Source: Brachybacterium huguangmaarense (GTDB lineage: Bacteria; Actinomycetota; Actinomycetes; Actinomycetales; Dermabacteraceae). Taken from it: DNA of 64,000 bases. Of this stretch, positions 13,228-26,550 are shown piece by piece (positions within the stretch are counted from its first letter, which is position 1; each line of letters opens with the position of its first letter). Where the stretch lies: positions 3,038,001 to 3,102,000 of the forward strand of contig NZ_CP107020.1 in NCBI RefSeq assembly GCF_025725725.1, in the 5' to 3' direction. Made by a program: the position numbers and the translations under genes. A model generated the notes under the pieces. The model was not told the origin of the DNA. It saw nothing but the letters and a program-made list of their open reading frames with translations, and did no database searches.

Positions 13228-13845
13228 ATGGCCCGTTACCTCGACATCCATCCCGTCGACCCGCAGCCGCGGCTCATCGCGCAGGCCGTCCGCATCCTCT
13301 CCGAGGGCGGTCTGCTCGCCTACCCCACGGACTCCTGCTACGCGCTGGGGTGCACCCTCGATGCGCCCGAGGGGCTCGAGCGGATCCGGCGGATCCGCCA
13401 GGTCGGCAAGAACCACGACTTCACGCTCGTGTGCGCGGACTTCGCGCAGCTCAGCCAGTTCGTGATCGTCTCCAACCCGGTGTTCCGGCTGGTCAAGAAC
13501 GCGACGCCGGGGCCGTACACGTTCATCCTGCCGGCCACCAAGGAGGTGCCGCGGCGCATGGCCCACCCCAAGAAGCACACGGTGGGCGTGCGGATCCCCG
13601 ATCATCGGGTCGCCCAGGCGCTCGTGCGCGAGCTGGGAGAGCCCATCGTGTCCTCGACCCTGCTGCTGCCCGGCCACGAGGACCCGCCGACGGAGGGCTG
13701 GGTGGTCCAGGACCTGCTGGACCACCAGCTCGACGGGATCATCGACGCGGGCGAGGTGGGCACCGAGCCCACGACCGTGATCGACCTGTCGCGCGGCGAG
13801 CTCGAGATCCGGCGCGAGGGCGCCGGCGACGTCAGCCGTTTCTGA
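13228..13845 (+). CDS. YrdC/Sua5-family threonylcarbamoyl-AMP synthase (YciO-like)
   Basis: 205 residues. The family pattern is clear: LAYPTDSCYALGC near residue 35, IRQVGKNHDFTLVC, the GPYTFILPAT loop, and HTVGVRIPDH. YrdC/Sua5 enzymes make threonylcarbamoyl-AMP for tRNA t6A. The KNHDFTL variant in place of KRP resembles the YciO branch, whose cellular role is less certain, and a canonical tsaC may lie elsewhere. ATG 13228 sits at the predicted leaderless transcript start. The 3' end overlaps the convergent MFS gene by 14 bases. Confidence 0.85.
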   Translation: MARYLDIHPVDPQPRLIAQAVRILSEGGLLAYPTDSCYALGCTLDAPEGLERIRRIRQVGKNHDFTLVCADFAQLSQFVIVSNPVFRLVKNATPGPYTFILPATKEVPRRMAHPKKHTVGVRIPDHRVAQALVRELGEPIVSSTLLLPGHEDPPTEGWVVQDLLDHQLDGIIDAGEVGTEPTTVIDLSRGELEIRREGAGDVSRF

Positions 13846-15103
13846 CGCGGCGGGTCTCGAGCACGCCCGAGAACAGCAGGATCATGACGGCGTAGATCGG
13901 CATCAGCCACAGCGCGTAGCGCAGCGTGAAGGCGTCGGCGAGGGCTCCCACGACGGGCGGGGCCAGGAAGAAGCCGATGCGGGCGAGCCAGCCCACGAGC
14001 GTGATGCCGACGCCGGGGGTGACGCCCGGGAGCTCGTCGGCCGCACGGAAGGCGGCGGGGAAGAGGGTCGCGATGCCCCAGCCGGCGCACGCGAAGCCGA
14101 TCATCGCGGTGGCGGGGTGGGGCGCCAGCAGGGCCAGGCTCATGCCCGCGATCGACAGCAGCGCGCCGAGCCGGGCGGTCATCCGGTCGCCGAGACGGTC
14201 CACGACCGCGTCGCCCGTGAAGCGGCCGATGGTCTGGGCTCCCTGGAGGGCGACGAAGGCCATGCCCGCGACGAACGGGGAGACCCCGAAGGTCGAGTCC
14301 ATGAACTGGGCGCCCCACGTGTTGCCCGCGTCCTCGGTCGCACCCGCGAACACGAGCACCATGCCCAGGGCCAGCAGCATGCCCACGGCCCGCCCGCTCA
14401 GCTTCCAGGCGCTCAGGCGGCCGCCCGCCGGGGGCGCGACGGCGGCGTCGTTCGCCGAGGCGGCCGAGGCTCCCGCGGCGAGCGCCTCCCGCTCGCTCTG
14501 GTCGTGGCCCGTGAGCATGGAGCGGGCCGAGCCGAGGGCGACCGCGCCGAAGACGACCAGGCCCGCGATCCCCTGGGCCCACAGGGGCACCGCGAACTGG
14601 GCGCAGGCCGCGCCGAGCAGGCCGCCCGCGACGGCGCCGAGCGACCACCAGCCGTGGTAGGAGTTCATGATGGAGCGGCCGTAGCGGCGCTCGACCCGCA
14701 TGCCGTGCGCGTTCATCGAGATGTCGGTGATCGCGTCGGCCGCGGTCGCGAGCAGGAGGGCTCCGGCGAGCCAGGCCCACGACTGCGCCGTGTAGATGAG
14801 CAGGTGGCACGTGCTCGCGACCACCTGGAACAGCACGGCGGTGCGCCCGGAGCCGAAGCGCCGCATGAGGGCGGCGGCTCCGAGGCCGGCCACGAGCCCG
14901 CCGAGCGGCCCGAGCCCGATGGCCAGGCCGAACTGCCCGTAGCTCAGGTCGAGGTTCGCGCGCAGCTCGGGATAGCGCGGCAGGATCGCGCAGAACGAGA
15001 TCCCGTTGAGGAAGAAGACGAGGGAGACGGCCCAGCGGGCCCGACGGTCGGTCGGGGTGGGGCGGTCGGCCGTGACCGGGGCGGGGGCGGAGAGGGAGGA
15101 CAT
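13832..15103 (-). CDS. Major facilitator superfamily transporter (YbjJ-like)
   Basis: 423-residue, 12-helix membrane protein. The opening helix ([23 protein letters not shown]) and the [12 protein letters not shown] loop after helix 2 are typical of the MFS branch that includes E. coli YbjJ. Substrate is unknown. Start ATG has GAAAGGA about eight bases upstream. It is convergent with, and overlaps, the YrdC/Sua5 gene, and is divergent from deoD with a 59-base gap, so a nucleoside or sugar substrate is conceivable but unsupported. Confidence 0.85.
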   Translation of the reverse strand: MSSLSAPAPVTADRPTPTDRRARWAVSLVFFLNGISFCAILPRYPELRANLDLSYGQFGLAIGLGPLGGLVAGLGAAALMRRFGSGRTAVLFQVVASTCHLLIYTAQSWAWLAGALLLATAADAITDISMNAHGMRVERRYGRSIMNSYHGWWSLGAVAGGLLGAACAQFAVPLWAQGIAGLVVFGAVALGSARSMLTGHDQSEREALAAGASAASANDAAVAPPAGGRLSAWKLSGRAVGMLLALGMVLVFAGATEDAGNTWGAQFMDSTFGVSPFVAGMAFVALQGAQTIGRFTGDAVVDRLGDRMTARLGALLSIAGMSLALLAPHPATAMIGFACAGWGIATLFPAAFRAADELPGVTPGVGITLVGWLARIGFFLAPPVVGALADAFTLRYALWLMPIYAVMILLFSGVLETRRVRNG

Positions 15104-15150
15104 CGCCCCGATCCTTTCACCCTGTCGCGGACGGGCGCGCGGGCGACCCG

Positions 15151-15156
15151 TACGCT
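15151..15156 (+). promoter_or_regulatory. Leaderless promoter of deoD
   Basis: TACGCT, six bases before ATG 15163; this spacing argues against the in-frame GTG at 15157. Confidence 0.6.
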
Positions 15157-15162
15157 GTGACC

Positions 15163-15891
15163 ATGTCGACTCACATCGGGGCCCAGATGGGCCAGATCGC
15201 CCCCTACGTCCTCATGCCCGGCGACCCGTACCGGGCACGCTGGATCGCCGAGACCTTCCTCGAGGACCCCGTGCAGTACAACGACGTGCGCGGCATGCTC
15301 GGCTACACGGGGACCTACCGCGGGGTGCGGGTCTCCGCACAGGGGTCGGGGATGGGCCAGCCCTCGATCGGCATCTACGCGCACGAGCTGTTCGCCGACT
15401 ACGACGTGCAGGCGATCCTGCGCGTGGGCACGTGCGGCGCGCTCGCCGAGTCGGTGCACGTGCGCGACGTGATCCTGGGCATGGCCGCCTCGACCGATTC
15501 CGCCATGAACCGCCCTCGCTTCGGGGACGTCACCTTCGCACCCGCCGCGGACTTCGAGCTGCTGCGCCATGCCTGGGACGTCGCCCAGGACAAGCTGCTG
15601 CCCGCCGTGGTGGGCGGCCTGTTCTCCTCCGATCAGTTCTACAACCCGAACACGACGATCTCCTCGACCCTCGCCGGCTACGGCGTGCTGGGCGTGGAGA
15701 TGGAGGCGGCGGCCCTGTACACGCTCGCCGCGCAGTTCGGCCGTCGCGCCCTGGCCGTGTGCACGGTGTCCGACCACCTGCTCACGGGCGAGGAGACGAC
15801 CTCGGCGGAGCGTCAGGAGACCTTCGAGGACATGATCGTGATGGCGCTCGAGGCCGTCGTCCGGCTCGACGGCGAGCGGGGCGGGCGCTGA
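15163..15891 (+). CDS. deoD: Purine-nucleoside phosphorylase, DeoD type
   Basis: Hexameric PNP that splits purine (deoxy)nucleosides with phosphate for base salvage. 242 residues, the normal length. Recognisable blocks: an N-terminal histidine in STHIGAQMG, the phosphate loop [35 protein letters not shown], the ribose-binding EMEAAALY, and [18 protein letters not shown], whose aspartate is the purine N7 acid. Start chosen at the ATG placed six bases from a TAnnnT box. Strong hairpin follows the gene. Confidence 0.95.
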   Translation: MSTHIGAQMGQIAPYVLMPGDPYRARWIAETFLEDPVQYNDVRGMLGYTGTYRGVRVSAQGSGMGQPSIGIYAHELFADYDVQAILRVGTCGALAESVHVRDVILGMAASTDSAMNRPRFGDVTFAPAADFELLRHAWDVAQDKLLPAVVGGLFSSDQFYNPNTTISSTLAGYGVLGVEMEAAALYTLAAQFGRRALAVCTVSDHLLTGEETTSAERQETFEDMIVMALEAVVRLDGERGGR

Positions 15892-15932
15892 GCCCTCTCC
15901 CTCACGGCGGGCCCGGGCGGCCCCATGAGCAC

Positions 15933-15972
15933 GAGGAAGGGCCCCGATGCCGCGGCATCGGGGCCCTTCCTC
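15933..15972. terminator. Bidirectional terminator after deoD
   Basis: Near-perfect palindrome with about 18-bp usable arms around GCCGCGGC (15933-15951 paired with 15954-15972), between the convergent deoD and the small membrane protein gene. Confidence 0.85.
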
Positions 15973-15987
15973 AGGGGCGGTGGTCTC

Positions 15988-16245
15988 TCAGGTGAGGAAC
16001 TTCGGGACGACCGTGAAGGTGCCGAACAGGGCGACCAGCACGGCCCCGAGGCCGCCGAGGAAGTAGGTGCCGTTGACCCAGTGGGCCGAGTAGTGGCCGA
16101 AGCCGAGGCTCAGCAGGTACAGACCGGCGCAGAAGAGGCCGAACAGCACGACGAACAGGACGATGCTGAGCGGCGTGGAGTTGCCGCCCGAGACCGTCTC
16201 GGTCGACGTGGTCGCGTGGGCGCCGTCATCGGGCGTGTGGCTCAT
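15988..16245 (-). CDS. Small two-helix membrane protein, unknown
   Basis: 85 residues: a polar, Thr/Ser-rich N-terminus and two hydrophobic segments (about 25-48 and 57-80). I do not recognise a family with certainty; small proteins of this layout are common in Micrococcales. The start is well supported by a GGAGGAG ribosome binding site, and an excellent terminator follows. It is followed upstream (on its strand) by the glutamine-amidotransferase-like gene with a 37-base gap, so they may share a transcript. Confidence 0.65.
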   Translation of the reverse strand: MSHTPDDGAHATTSTETVSGGNSTPLSIVLFVVLFGLFCAGLYLLSLGFGHYSAHWVNGTYFLGGLGAVLVALFGTFTVVPKFLT

Positions 16246-16282
16246 GCTGTCTCCTCCGTGATCCCGCGGGTCGCGCTCCATC

Positions 16283-17035
16283 CTAGACCAGCGGCCGCGG
16301 CCCCGGGACGCGCGGCGCCCGCGCTGCCGTCGCCACGAAGGCGGACACGATGCCCTCGCCGGCCGCCTCGGCCGCCGTGAGCTCGGGATGCCACTGCACG
16401 GCGACGACGGGCGACCCGTCCCGGGCCTCGAGGGCGAGGGCGAGACCGCTGGCGTGGCGGGCGACGACGCGCAGGCCCTCGCCGCAGTCCGCGACGCCCT
16501 GGTGGTGGTAGGCGGGCACGGTCGCGACGGTGCCGACCGCGAGCGCGACATCGCTCGCGGCGTCGATCGCGACCTCGACCTCGGTGACGCGGGCCGCCGA
16601 GGCCGGGTGCCGGGGCAGGTCCTCGGCGAGGTGCTGGTGGAGGGTGCCGCCCTCGGCGACGGCGATCAGCTGCAGGCCGCGGCAGATGCCGAGCACGGGG
16701 ATCCCGGCGCGCCGCGCCGCGTGGTAGGCGGCCACCTCGAACGCGTCGCGGTCGCGGTCGGGGGCGAAGTCGCTCGGCAGGGCCGAGGCGCCGTAGAGGG
16801 CCGGGTCGAGATCGGTGCCGCCCGTGAGCACGAGGCCGTCGAGCTCGGCGATCTCCTCGTCGGTCCACGGGTCCTGGGGGGCGAGGATCACGGGCCGGGC
16901 GCCCGCCGCGCGCAGGGCGGCAACGTAGTGCTCGGTCAGCACGACCGCCTCGTGCCCCTCCCAGGCGCCGGACATCAGGCGGGTGGTCCCCGCGGTCACG
17001 CCGATGAGCGGGCGACGTGCGCTGTGCTCAGCCAT
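16283..17035 (-). CDS. Class I glutamine amidotransferase-like hydrolase (PuuD family)
   Basis: 250-residue protein of the gamma-glutamyl-gamma-aminobutyrate hydrolase family (peptidase C26). Visible: RPLIGVTAGTTR at the N-terminus, LTGGTDLDPALYG, the nucleophile elbow GICRGLQ with its cysteine, and the histidine-glutamate pair in VQWHPE. PuuD removes glutamate from gamma-glutamyl-GABA in putrescine use; no other put/puu gene is nearby, so the true substrate is open. ATG preceded by GGAAGGACA. Confidence 0.88.
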   Translation of the reverse strand: MAEHSARRPLIGVTAGTTRLMSGAWEGHEAVVLTEHYVAALRAAGARPVILAPQDPWTDEEIAELDGLVLTGGTDLDPALYGASALPSDFAPDRDRDAFEVAAYHAARRAGIPVLGICRGLQLIAVAEGGTLHQHLAEDLPRHPASAARVTEVEVAIDAASDVALAVGTVATVPAYHHQGVADCGEGLRVVARHASGLALALEARDGSPVVAVQWHPELTAAEAAGEGIVSAFVATAARAPRVPGPRPLV

Positions 17036-17211
17036 GAGATGTCCTTCCGTGCGCGGGTGGGTGCCGGGGCTCCGACGGTCCCCATGACATCGCGTCCGCT
17101 CGGGCCGGGGCGACCTCTGTGGCGCACTGTGAACGGCGTCCCCCGGACGGTCGCACGTCCCGCTGCCGTCTGCGCGACGGCCTCATCTCCCGGCGTCGTG
17201 CGCCGAGCCGG

Positions 17212-20187
<2,976 letters not shown>

Positions 20188-20204
20188 CGGGTGGTGCGTC
20201 TCCC

Positions 20205-20582
20205 TCACTCGCCGGTGAGCTCGGCGTAGGCCGCGGCGTCGAGCAGATCCTCGGGAAGAGCCGCGTAGCGCACCCGCACGAGCCATCCCTCCTCGTACGG
20301 CGAGGCGTTGACCTTCTCGGGCGCGTCGACCACGTCCTGGTTGACCTCGACGACCGTGCCGTCGATCGGGCTGAACAGCTCGGACACGGACTTGGTCGAC
20401 TCGATCTCGCCCATCTCGGTGCCCGCGGAGACCTCCGCGCCCACCTCCGGCAGGTCGACGTAGACGACGTCGCCGAGCTGGCCCGCGGCGAAGGCGGTCA
20501 CGCCGACGGTCGCGAGGTCGTCGGAGTCGACCCGGACCCATTCGTGGTCCGTCGAATACTGGAGGTCGTCGGTGGCTGCCAT
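20205..20582 (-). CDS. gcvH: Glycine cleavage system H protein
   Basis: 125-residue lipoyl carrier that shuttles aminomethyl between P, T and L proteins. The lipoylation lysine is in the ESTKSV motif near residue 63; STDHEWVRV opens the protein and [14 protein letters not shown] is in the usual place near the end. GAGAGGAC ribosome binding site. Middle gene of the gcv operon, 17 bases before gcvP. Confidence 0.97.
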   Translation of the reverse strand: MAATDDLQYSTDHEWVRVDSDDLATVGVTAFAAGQLGDVVYVDLPEVGAEVSAGTEMGEIESTKSVSELFSPIDGTVVEVNQDVVDAPEKVNASPYEEGWLVRVRYAALPEDLLDAAAYAELTGE

Positions 20583-20643
20583 GGTGATGTCCTCTCGGAG
20601 GCGCGCCCGGGGCGCGCGGGGGTGATGGGGCGGGGCGGGGCGC

Positions 20644-21771
20644 TCAGGGGCGCGTGTAGAACGGGAGCTCGACGACCGTGACCGGCAGGTCCCTGCCGCG
20701 CACGTCGGCGACGAGCGCGGTCCCGACCGCGGAGGCGGCGGGGTCGACGAAGGCCATCGCGACGGGGTGGCCGAGCGTGGGCGACAGCGCGCCGGACGTG
20801 ATGGCGCCGACCTGCGCGCCCTCGGGGGTGCGGACGGCGGAGCCGGCGCGCGCGGCGCGGCGGCCCTCGCCCGCGAGGCCCACGAGCACGGGGCGGCCGG
20901 AGGTGTCGGTGCGCTCGATCGCGCCGCGGCCCACGAAGTCGCCCTTGGAGGTGAGGGCGACGACCCGTCCCAGCCCGGACTGGGCGGGCAGCAGGTCGGG
21001 GCCGAGCTCGTGGCCGTACAGGGGCATGCCCGCCTCGAGGCGCAGGGTGTCGCGGCACGCGAGCCCGCACGGCACGAGGTCCTCGCCGCCGGCCCGTTCG
21101 AGGGTGTGCCACAGCTCCTCGGCGTGCGCGACCGGGGTGTACAGCTCGAAGCCGTCCTCGCCCGTGTAGCCGGTGCGCGCGACGAGCAGCTCGTCGCCGC
21201 CGAAGGTGCCGCGCAGCACCCGGTAGTAGCGCAGGGCGGCGATGTCCTGGACCGTCAGGCCCGTCCCCGTGCCGCCCATCACGGCCCGGGTCACGATGTC
21301 GGCGCTCGCGGGGCCCTGCACGGCGATCAGGGCGACCTCGCGGGAGTGGTCCTGCACGGCGGCGTCGAGCCCCTCGGCGCGGGCCGTGAGCTCACGGGCC
21401 ACGAGGTCCGCGTTGGCGGCGTTGGCGACCACGAGGTAGCGCTCACCGGCCAGGCGGTAGGCGATCACGTCGTCGAGCACGCCGCCGTCCTCGTTCAGCA
21501 GGAGGGAGTACTTGGCGCGCCCCTCGGCGAGGGTCGACAACGAGCCGGCGAGCGCGCGGTCGAGGGCGTCGCCCGCCTGGGGTCCGACGACCTCGATCTC
21601 TCCCATGTGGGAGAGGTCGAAGATCCCCGCGCTCGTGCGCACCGCCGCGTGTTCGGCCAGGTCGGACGAGTATCGGACGGGCATCCTCCAGCCGGCGAAG
21701 TCCGTGAACGTCGCGCCGAGCTCCTGATGGATCGCATCGAGCGGGCTCGTCGCCAGGTCCTGGGAATCCAT
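20644..21771 (-). CDS. gcvT: Glycine cleavage T protein (aminomethyltransferase)
   Basis: 375-residue folate-dependent enzyme that releases ammonia and forms methylenetetrahydrofolate from aminomethyl-GcvH. Family blocks: [52 protein letters not shown], and [26 protein letters not shown] ribosome binding site before ATG. First gene of gcvT-gcvH-gcvP. The gene for the L protein (lpd) is not in the window. No recognisable glycine riboswitch lies in the 180-base upstream gap. Confidence 0.97.
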   Translation of the reverse strand: MDSQDLATSPLDAIHQELGATFTDFAGWRMPVRYSSDLAEHAAVRTSAGIFDLSHMGEIEVVGPQAGDALDRALAGSLSTLAEGRAKYSLLLNEDGGVLDDVIAYRLAGERYLVVANAANADLVARELTARAEGLDAAVQDHSREVALIAVQGPASADIVTRAVMGGTGTGLTVQDIAALRYYRVLRGTFGGDELLVARTGYTGEDGFELYTPVAHAEELWHTLERAGGEDLVPCGLACRDTLRLEAGMPLYGHELGPDLLPAQSGLGRVVALTSKGDFVGRGAIERTDTSGRPVLVGLAGEGRRAARAGSAVRTPEGAQVGAITSGALSPTLGHPVAMAFVDPAASAVGTALVADVRGRDLPVTVVELPFYTRP

Positions 21772-21865
21772 TCGGGCTCCTTCTCCCGCGGGACGCGCGG
21801 GGGGTCGGCGGGCCGCGGCGAGGGGTCGGTGCGCGGGCGCCGCTCATCGGGAAGTGGCGGTGCTC

Positions 21866-21871
21866 ACTGTA
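21866..21871 (-). promoter_or_regulatory. Probable -10 of the gcv operon
   Basis: TACAGT on the minus strand, about 95 bases before the gcvT ATG, would give a leader of roughly 85 bases. No convincing -35 was seen. Confidence 0.4.
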
Positions 21872-21945
21872 CCGCTCGCGGGGGTGCACACGGACCGGCC
21901 CCGGAACCGTCCCTGAAGTCCCGTCCACCGCGAGCGGTGCGCGGC

Positions 21946-21951
21946 TACAGT
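21946..21951 (+). promoter_or_regulatory. Leaderless promoter of the GNAT gene
   Basis: TACAGT, seven bases before GTG 21959. The alternative GTG (21950) and ATG (21953) overlap or abut the box, so 21959 is preferred. Confidence 0.6.
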
Positions 21952-21958
21952 GATGCAC

Positions 21959-22528
21959 GTGACACGGGAAGGCACGGCCGACTGGCCGATCAGGATCAGC
22001 GCCCGCCGTCTGGTGATCCGCGAGGGCACCGACCGCGATCGGGGTGCGGTGATCCGGCTGATGACCGATCCCGTCACCCGCGAGTACCTCGGCGGGACCG
22101 TCGACTACACCTCGCGCCAGGCGCTCGAGCTGTCCCCGCTCGGGCTGACGTGGGGCCGGTGGGTGGTCTGCCTCGCCGACGAGGACACCATGATCGGCTC
22201 CATCTCCCTCGACTACGACCGCGGGGAGCCCCAGCTCTCCTATGCGCTGCTGCCCGAGTACGTGGGCCACGGCTTCGCCGCGGAGGCGTGCATCGCCGTG
22301 CTCGACTGGGCGCAGAAGAACCTCGAGGACGATCACGTGATCGCGGTGACCCAGGCCCGCAACAAGCGGAGCGTCACCCTGCTCAAGCGGCTCGGCTTCA
22401 CCGTGCGCCGCGGCCTCGAGGAGTTCGGCGCCCAGCAGCTGCTCATGGAGCGCCCGCTCGCCCTCGCGCTGCCCGAGGCCGAGGAGGTCGGCTCGACCGG
22501 CCCGCAGGCCACCGCCTCCTACCGCTGA
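21959..22528 (+). CDS. GNAT-family N-acetyltransferase (RimJ/RimL-like)
   Basis: 189 residues. Begins with ISARRLVIREGTDRD, typical of the RimJ/RimL group, and has the acetyl-CoA loop in YVGHGFAAEACIAVLDWA and the conserved NKRSVTLLKRLGF asparagine helix. Such proteins acetylate protein N-termini or small amines; the substrate cannot be inferred. The GTG start is set by the leaderless promoter. It is divergent from the gcv operon and convergent with arcA. Confidence 0.85.
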   Translation: MTREGTADWPIRISARRLVIREGTDRDRGAVIRLMTDPVTREYLGGTVDYTSRQALELSPLGLTWGRWVVCLADEDTMIGSISLDYDRGEPQLSYALLPEYVGHGFAAEACIAVLDWAQKNLEDDHVIAVTQARNKRSVTLLKRLGFTVRRGLEEFGAQQLLMERPLALALPEAEEVGSTGPQATASYR

Positions 22529-22571
22529 GGGCCGGTCGCCGGGCAGAGCCGGGCAGCAGGGCGGGCCCCGC

Positions 22572-23810
22572 TCAGCCGCGCAGGACGGGACAGGTCATGC
22601 AGCGCGGTCCGCCGCGGCCGCGGCCGAGCTCGTTGCCGGCGATCTCGAGCACCTCGACGCCCTGGGCGCGCAGGTAGTCGTTGGTCGCGGTCGCCCGCTC
22701 GTACGCGATGACCCGCCCCGGGGCGACGGCGAAGACGTTGCATCCGTCGTCCCACTGCTCCCGGGCCGCCGCGTACCGGTCCAGCGGGGGTGTGAGCACG
22801 CGCAGCGCGTCGACCCGCATGCCCCGGGCGAGCACCGCGTCCATCTCGTCGGGGCCATGCGCGGCGGTGACGAAGCGGTCGCCCACGCGCTGCACCTCGT
22901 AGCTGGACAGTGCGCCGAGCCCCGCGTAGCGCGTGACCGACTCCGGGTCGACGACGGTCATCACCGTGTCCAGATGCATCATCGAGCGCCGGTGGGGCAT
23001 CGCGAGGGCGATCACCGTGTGCGCGCCGCCGCCGCGCAGCAGCTCGCCCGCGAGACGCTCGGCTCCCGCGGTCGTCGTGCGCTCGGACAGGCCGATCGCG
23101 ACCACGCCGTCCGAGAGCACGAGCACGTCGCCGCCCTCGACCGTGGCGGGGCCGTTGACGAGCCCGTCGCCCCAGGGCGTGGGGGCGCCGTCCGCTCCTC
23201 CTGCGAACAGCGGGTGGTGGCGGTAGATCATCGTCAGGTGCACGCTCTCGCGACGCCGTGCGGGGCGCTGCATCGAGTTGACGGCGACGCCGCGGCCAAT
23301 CCACGCCGAGGTGTCGCGCGTGAAGAGATGGTTGGGCAGCGGGTCGAGCACGAAGTCCTCGGGCGCGAGGCGGCTCAGCGCGATCGAGCGCACCTGCACC
23401 CCGAGGGCCTCGACCTCCTCGCGCGTGATGCCCGCGATGAGCACCTCGGCGAGGTCGGCGGGCGAGAGCTCCTCGAGGCACGCGTGCAGGTCCTGCGCGG
23501 CGAGGTCCCCGAAGACGAGCGGGTCGAGGGTCGCGGCGAGCAGGTCGGTGCGGGCCTGCTCGATCTCGAGGGTCTGCTCGAGCAGCTCCGTGAGCAGCAG
23601 CACGCGCGCGCCCTCGGACCGCAGGAGCTCGCGGAAGGCGTCGTGCTCGGCCTGTGCCCGCTCGACCCACAGGATCTCGTCGAACAGGAAGCGATCGCGC
23701 GTCTCCGGGGTCAGGCGACGCATCTCGGCGCCCGGACGGTGTACGATCACCGTCCTCAGGGGGCTGATCTCGTCACGGATCCCGAAGTCGGTCGGGTCGA
23801 TCGCGTCCAT
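22572..23810 (-). CDS. arcA: Arginine deiminase
   Basis: Converts arginine to citrulline and ammonia. 412 residues, as expected. Active-site elements are present: the nucleophile cysteine at C404 in [10 protein letters not shown], the histidine in [22 protein letters not shown], and [13 protein letters not shown] 23810 has GGAGG upstream. It stands alone: no ornithine carbamoyltransferase, carbamate kinase or ArcD antiporter gene is nearby. A dyad covers the divergent promoter region shared with the aldo/keto reductase gene. Confidence 0.96.
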   Translation of the reverse strand: MDAIDPTDFGIRDEISPLRTVIVHRPGAEMRRLTPETRDRFLFDEILWVERAQAEHDAFRELLRSEGARVLLLTELLEQTLEIEQARTDLLAATLDPLVFGDLAAQDLHACLEELSPADLAEVLIAGITREEVEALGVQVRSIALSRLAPEDFVLDPLPNHLFTRDTSAWIGRGVAVNSMQRPARRRESVHLTMIYRHHPLFAGGADGAPTPWGDGLVNGPATVEGGDVLVLSDGVVAIGLSERTTTAGAERLAGELLRGGGAHTVIALAMPHRRSMMHLDTVMTVVDPESVTRYAGLGALSSYEVQRVGDRFVTAAHGPDEMDAVLARGMRVDALRVLTPPLDRYAAAREQWDDGCNVFAVAPGRVIAYERATATNDYLRAQGVEVLEIAGNELGRGRGGPRCMTCPVLRG

Positions 23811-23838
23811 GGTGCCTCCGCTCACAGGTGGCCCGCAC

Positions 23839-23861
23839 CCTACCAAGTGCGACGTGGTAGG
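23839..23861. promoter_or_regulatory. Palindrome in the arcA / aldo-keto reductase promoter region
   Basis: CCTACCA-N9-TGGTAGG, a perfect 7-bp inverted repeat centred between the divergent genes. A TAGGGT -10-like box for arcA (23837-23842, minus strand) overlaps the left arm, and a weaker box overlaps the right arm. Likely an operator for an unidentified regulator. Confidence 0.45.
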
Positions 23862-23900
23862 ACTGGGGGCGTCCCATCCGCCCTGTCGCAGGAGGCCACG

Positions 23901-24749
23901 ATGTCCGCCACGTCCGCGCTGTCCATCCCCACGACCGCCTTCCGAGACGGCGCCCCCGTCCCCCTCATCGGCTTCGGCACGAGCGGCATGAAGGGCACGG
24001 GCGCGGTCGAGGCCGTCGCCGCCGCCCTCACCGCGGGCTACCGCCTGATCGACACCGCGGCGCAGTACGGCAACGAGGCCGCCGTCGGCGAGGGCGTCCG
24101 GACCAGCGGCATCGACCGCGACGAGGTGCTCGTGACGACCAAGGTGGCCGGCGGCGACCAGGGCCGCGAGGCCGCCCGCCGCGGCGTCGAGGAGTCCGCC
24201 CGGCGCCTGGGCCTCGAGCGCATCGACATCGTCCTGATCCACTGGCCCAACCCCTCGCGGGGACTCGCGCTCGACACCTGGCGCACGCTGCTGGACCTGC
24301 GGTCGGAGGGGCTCGTGACCCACGTGGGCACCTCGAACTTCCGTCCCGAGCAGCTCACCGAGCTGCACGACGCGACGGGCGAGTGGCCCGAGATCAACCA
24401 GATCCAGCTCTCCCCCGCCCTGCAGCGTACCGCCGCCGTCGAGTTCCACCGCGAGCACGGGATCCTCACCGAGGCGTGGGGCCCGCTCGGCGGCCGTGAG
24501 GGCCTCGCCGAGCAGTTCGCGCTGCGCAGGGTGGCCGAGCGCCACGGCGTCGATCCCTCGCAGGTGTCGTTGCGCTGGGCCGTCGACCAGGGCGTCATCG
24601 TCATCCCCAAGTCCACGCAGCCCGAGCGCCAGCGCCGCAACGCGAGCCTCGAGCAGGTGCGCCTCGACGACGAGGACCGCGCCCTGCTGGCGACCCTCGA
24701 CCTCGGCGAGGACGCCGCGTGGGACTCCCACGTGCACGAGGAGTGGTGA
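23901..24749 (+). CDS. Aldo/keto reductase
   Basis: 282-residue NADPH-dependent AKR of the 2,5-diketo-gluconate-reductase type. The tetrad is visible: Asp and Tyr in [10 protein letters not shown], Lys in VTTKVAGG, and His in VLIHWPNP. The cofactor loop [16 protein letters not shown] is also present. GGAGG lies eight bases before the ATG. Specific substrate unknown. The sirtuin gene follows nine bases after its stop, so the two are probably co-transcribed. Confidence 0.92.
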   Translation: MSATSALSIPTTAFRDGAPVPLIGFGTSGMKGTGAVEAVAAALTAGYRLIDTAAQYGNEAAVGEGVRTSGIDRDEVLVTTKVAGGDQGREAARRGVEESARRLGLERIDIVLIHWPNPSRGLALDTWRTLLDLRSEGLVTHVGTSNFRPEQLTELHDATGEWPEINQIQLSPALQRTAAVEFHREHGILTEAWGPLGGREGLAEQFALRRVAERHGVDPSQVSLRWAVDQGVIVIPKSTQPERQRRNASLEQVRLDDEDRALLATLDLGEDAAWDSHVHEEW

Positions 24750-24758
24750 TCGCCTCCC

Positions 24759-25535
24759 GTGGCTGACACCTTCCGGCCCGGCCCCGAGCACCGTCGCGTC
24801 GTCTTCCTGACCGGGGCCGGGCTCTCGGCCCGGGCGGGACTGCCGACCTTCCGGGGCCCGGACGGACTGTGGGCGATGCACCCGAGCCTCGAGCGGGCCA
24901 TGCATGCCGGCGCGCTGCCGGCGAGCATCCCGGATCTCTGGCGGGTGTGGCCGTCCCTCTACGCGCAGGCCGCGAGGAGCGGGCCCACCCCCGGCCACCG
25001 GGCCATCGCCCGGATGCGCGGCGCCGTGGTCACCCAGAACATCGACGGCCTCCACCAGCTCGCGGGCAGCACGGACGTCGCCGAGCTCCACGGCGACGCG
25101 GGCCGCGCCGCCTGCCTCGAGGATCGCTGCCACTGGAGCGCGCCGCTGCTCCCCGGCGAGGGCGAGCGGGCCGAGGACCACGGCGTGCCCGCCGCCTGCC
25201 CCGCGTGCGGCGCACCGACGCGCCCGGACGTCGTGCTGTTCGACGAGATGCTCCCCGCCGATGCCCTCGAGCGCGCCCAGCGCCTGGCCCGGGAGGCGGA
25301 CCTGTTCGTCTCGGTCGGCACCTCCGGCGTCGTGTTCCCCGCCGCGCAGCTCGCGCCCCTGGCCCGCGCGAGCGGCGCGACGACGGTGCTCATCGACATC
25401 GCCCCCGAGGATCCGGTGGGCGCGCGCGCCCGGTTCGACCACGTGATCGTGGGCGACGCCCACGAGGTGCTGCCCGCGTGGGAGCGGGTCGTCAACGGGG
25501 TCCGGTCGGCGACCTTCCTGGATCCCTTCGGCTGA
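24759..25535 (+). CDS. Sir2-family NAD-dependent protein deacylase
   Basis: 258 residues. NAD-binding motif [15 protein letters not shown] (residues 19-33), catalytic-loop [13 protein letters not shown], the histidine in ELHGD, and two zinc pairs, one spread as CLEDRC and one CPACG. Bacterial sirtuins remove acetyl or other acyl groups from lysines. GTG start, without a strong ribosome binding site, nine bases downstream of the aldo/keto reductase stop. Confidence 0.92.
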   Translation: MADTFRPGPEHRRVVFLTGAGLSARAGLPTFRGPDGLWAMHPSLERAMHAGALPASIPDLWRVWPSLYAQAARSGPTPGHRAIARMRGAVVTQNIDGLHQLAGSTDVAELHGDAGRAACLEDRCHWSAPLLPGEGERAEDHGVPAACPACGAPTRPDVVLFDEMLPADALERAQRLAREADLFVSVGTSGVVFPAAQLAPLARASGATTVLIDIAPEDPVGARARFDHVIVGDAHEVLPAWERVVNGVRSATFLDPFG

Positions 25536-25564
25536 GCCGGCCGCCCAGGGTCCCTCTCGGCTCT

Positions 25565-25570
25565 TATACT
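25565..25570 (+). promoter_or_regulatory. Probable -10 of cysK-cysE
   Basis: TATACT, the best -10 match in the region, about 43 bases before the cysK ATG. This gene, unlike many neighbours, has a conventional leader with AGGAGG. Confidence 0.6.
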
Positions 25571-25612
25571 TCCCCTAAGCACCGCTGAGAACCCCAGGAG
25601 GTCCGAGAAGCC

Positions 25613-26542
25613 ATGCCCATCTACGAGAACGTCTCCGAGCTCGTCGGCCGTACCCCGCTCGTGAAGCTCAATCGCCTGGGCGACGACGTCCGCGCGACGA
25701 TCGTGGCCAAGCTCGAGTTCTACAACCCCGCCAACTCCGTCAAGGACCGCATCGGGGTGGCCATGATCGACGCCGCCGAGGCCTCGGGCGAGCTGCAGCC
25801 CGGCGGGACCATCGTCGAGGCCACGAGCGGCAACACCGGCATCGCCCTGGCCATGATCGGCACCTCCCGCGGCTACCGGGTGGTGCTCACGATGCCCGAG
25901 TCGATGTCCAAGGAGCGGCGCGCCCTGCTGCGCGCCTTCGGAGCCGAGCTCGTGCTCACGGAAGCGGCCAAGGGCATGAAGGGCGCGGTCGAGAAGGCCG
26001 CCGAGATCGCCGAGGAGCGGGGCGCCGTGCAGGTGCGCCAGTTCGACAACCCCGCCAACGTCGAGATCCATCGCCGCACGACCGCCGAGGAGATCTGGGA
26101 CGACACCGAGGGCCGCGTCGACGCGCTCGTCGCGGGCATCGGCACGGGCGGCACCATCACCGGGGTCGGCGAGGTGCTCAAGGAGCGCAAGCCCGAGGTC
26201 AAGGTCTTCGCCGTCGAGCCCCAGGAGTCGCCGATCCTCAACGGCGGCAGCCCCGGCCCGCACAAGATCCAGGGCATCGGCGCGAACTTCGTGCCCTCGA
26301 TCCTCGACCGGGACGTGTACGACGAGGTCTTCGACATCGACGCCGAGACGGCCATGGAGCGTGCTCGCGACGTCGCCCGTACCGAGGGCCTGCTCGTGGG
26401 CATCTCCTCGGGCGCCGCGATCGAGGCGGCCGTGCGGGTGGGGCGCCTCGACGACTTCGCCGGCAAGCTCATCGTCGTGATCGTGCCCTCGTTCGGCGAG
26501 CGCTACCTCTCGACGCCGCTGTACGCCGAGTACATGGACTGA
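25613..26542 (+). CDS. cysK: Cysteine synthase A (O-acetylserine sulfhydrylase)
   Basis: PLP enzyme joining sulfide to O-acetylserine. 309 residues. PLP lysine K44 in NPANSVKDR, the substrate loop [10 protein letters not shown], the phosphate-binding [10 protein letters not shown], and GISSGAA. AGGAGG precedes the ATG. cysE starts eight bases after the stop, giving the classic two-gene unit in which CysE makes O-acetylserine and CysK uses it; the two proteins form the cysteine synthase complex through the CysE C-terminus. Confidence 0.97.
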   Translation: MPIYENVSELVGRTPLVKLNRLGDDVRATIVAKLEFYNPANSVKDRIGVAMIDAAEASGELQPGGTIVEATSGNTGIALAMIGTSRGYRVVLTMPESMSKERRALLRAFGAELVLTEAAKGMKGAVEKAAEIAEERGAVQVRQFDNPANVEIHRRTTAEEIWDDTEGRVDALVAGIGTGGTITGVGEVLKERKPEVKVFAVEPQESPILNGGSPGPHKIQGIGANFVPSILDRDVYDEVFDIDAETAMERARDVARTEGLLVGISSGAAIEAAVRVGRLDDFAGKLIVVIVPSFGERYLSTPLYAEYMD

Positions 26543-26550
26543 ACGCCCCG

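Noticed and set aside
21772..21958. Glycine riboswitch before gcvT
   Set aside because: The conserved glycine aptamer core sequences could not be found on the minus strand in this gap.
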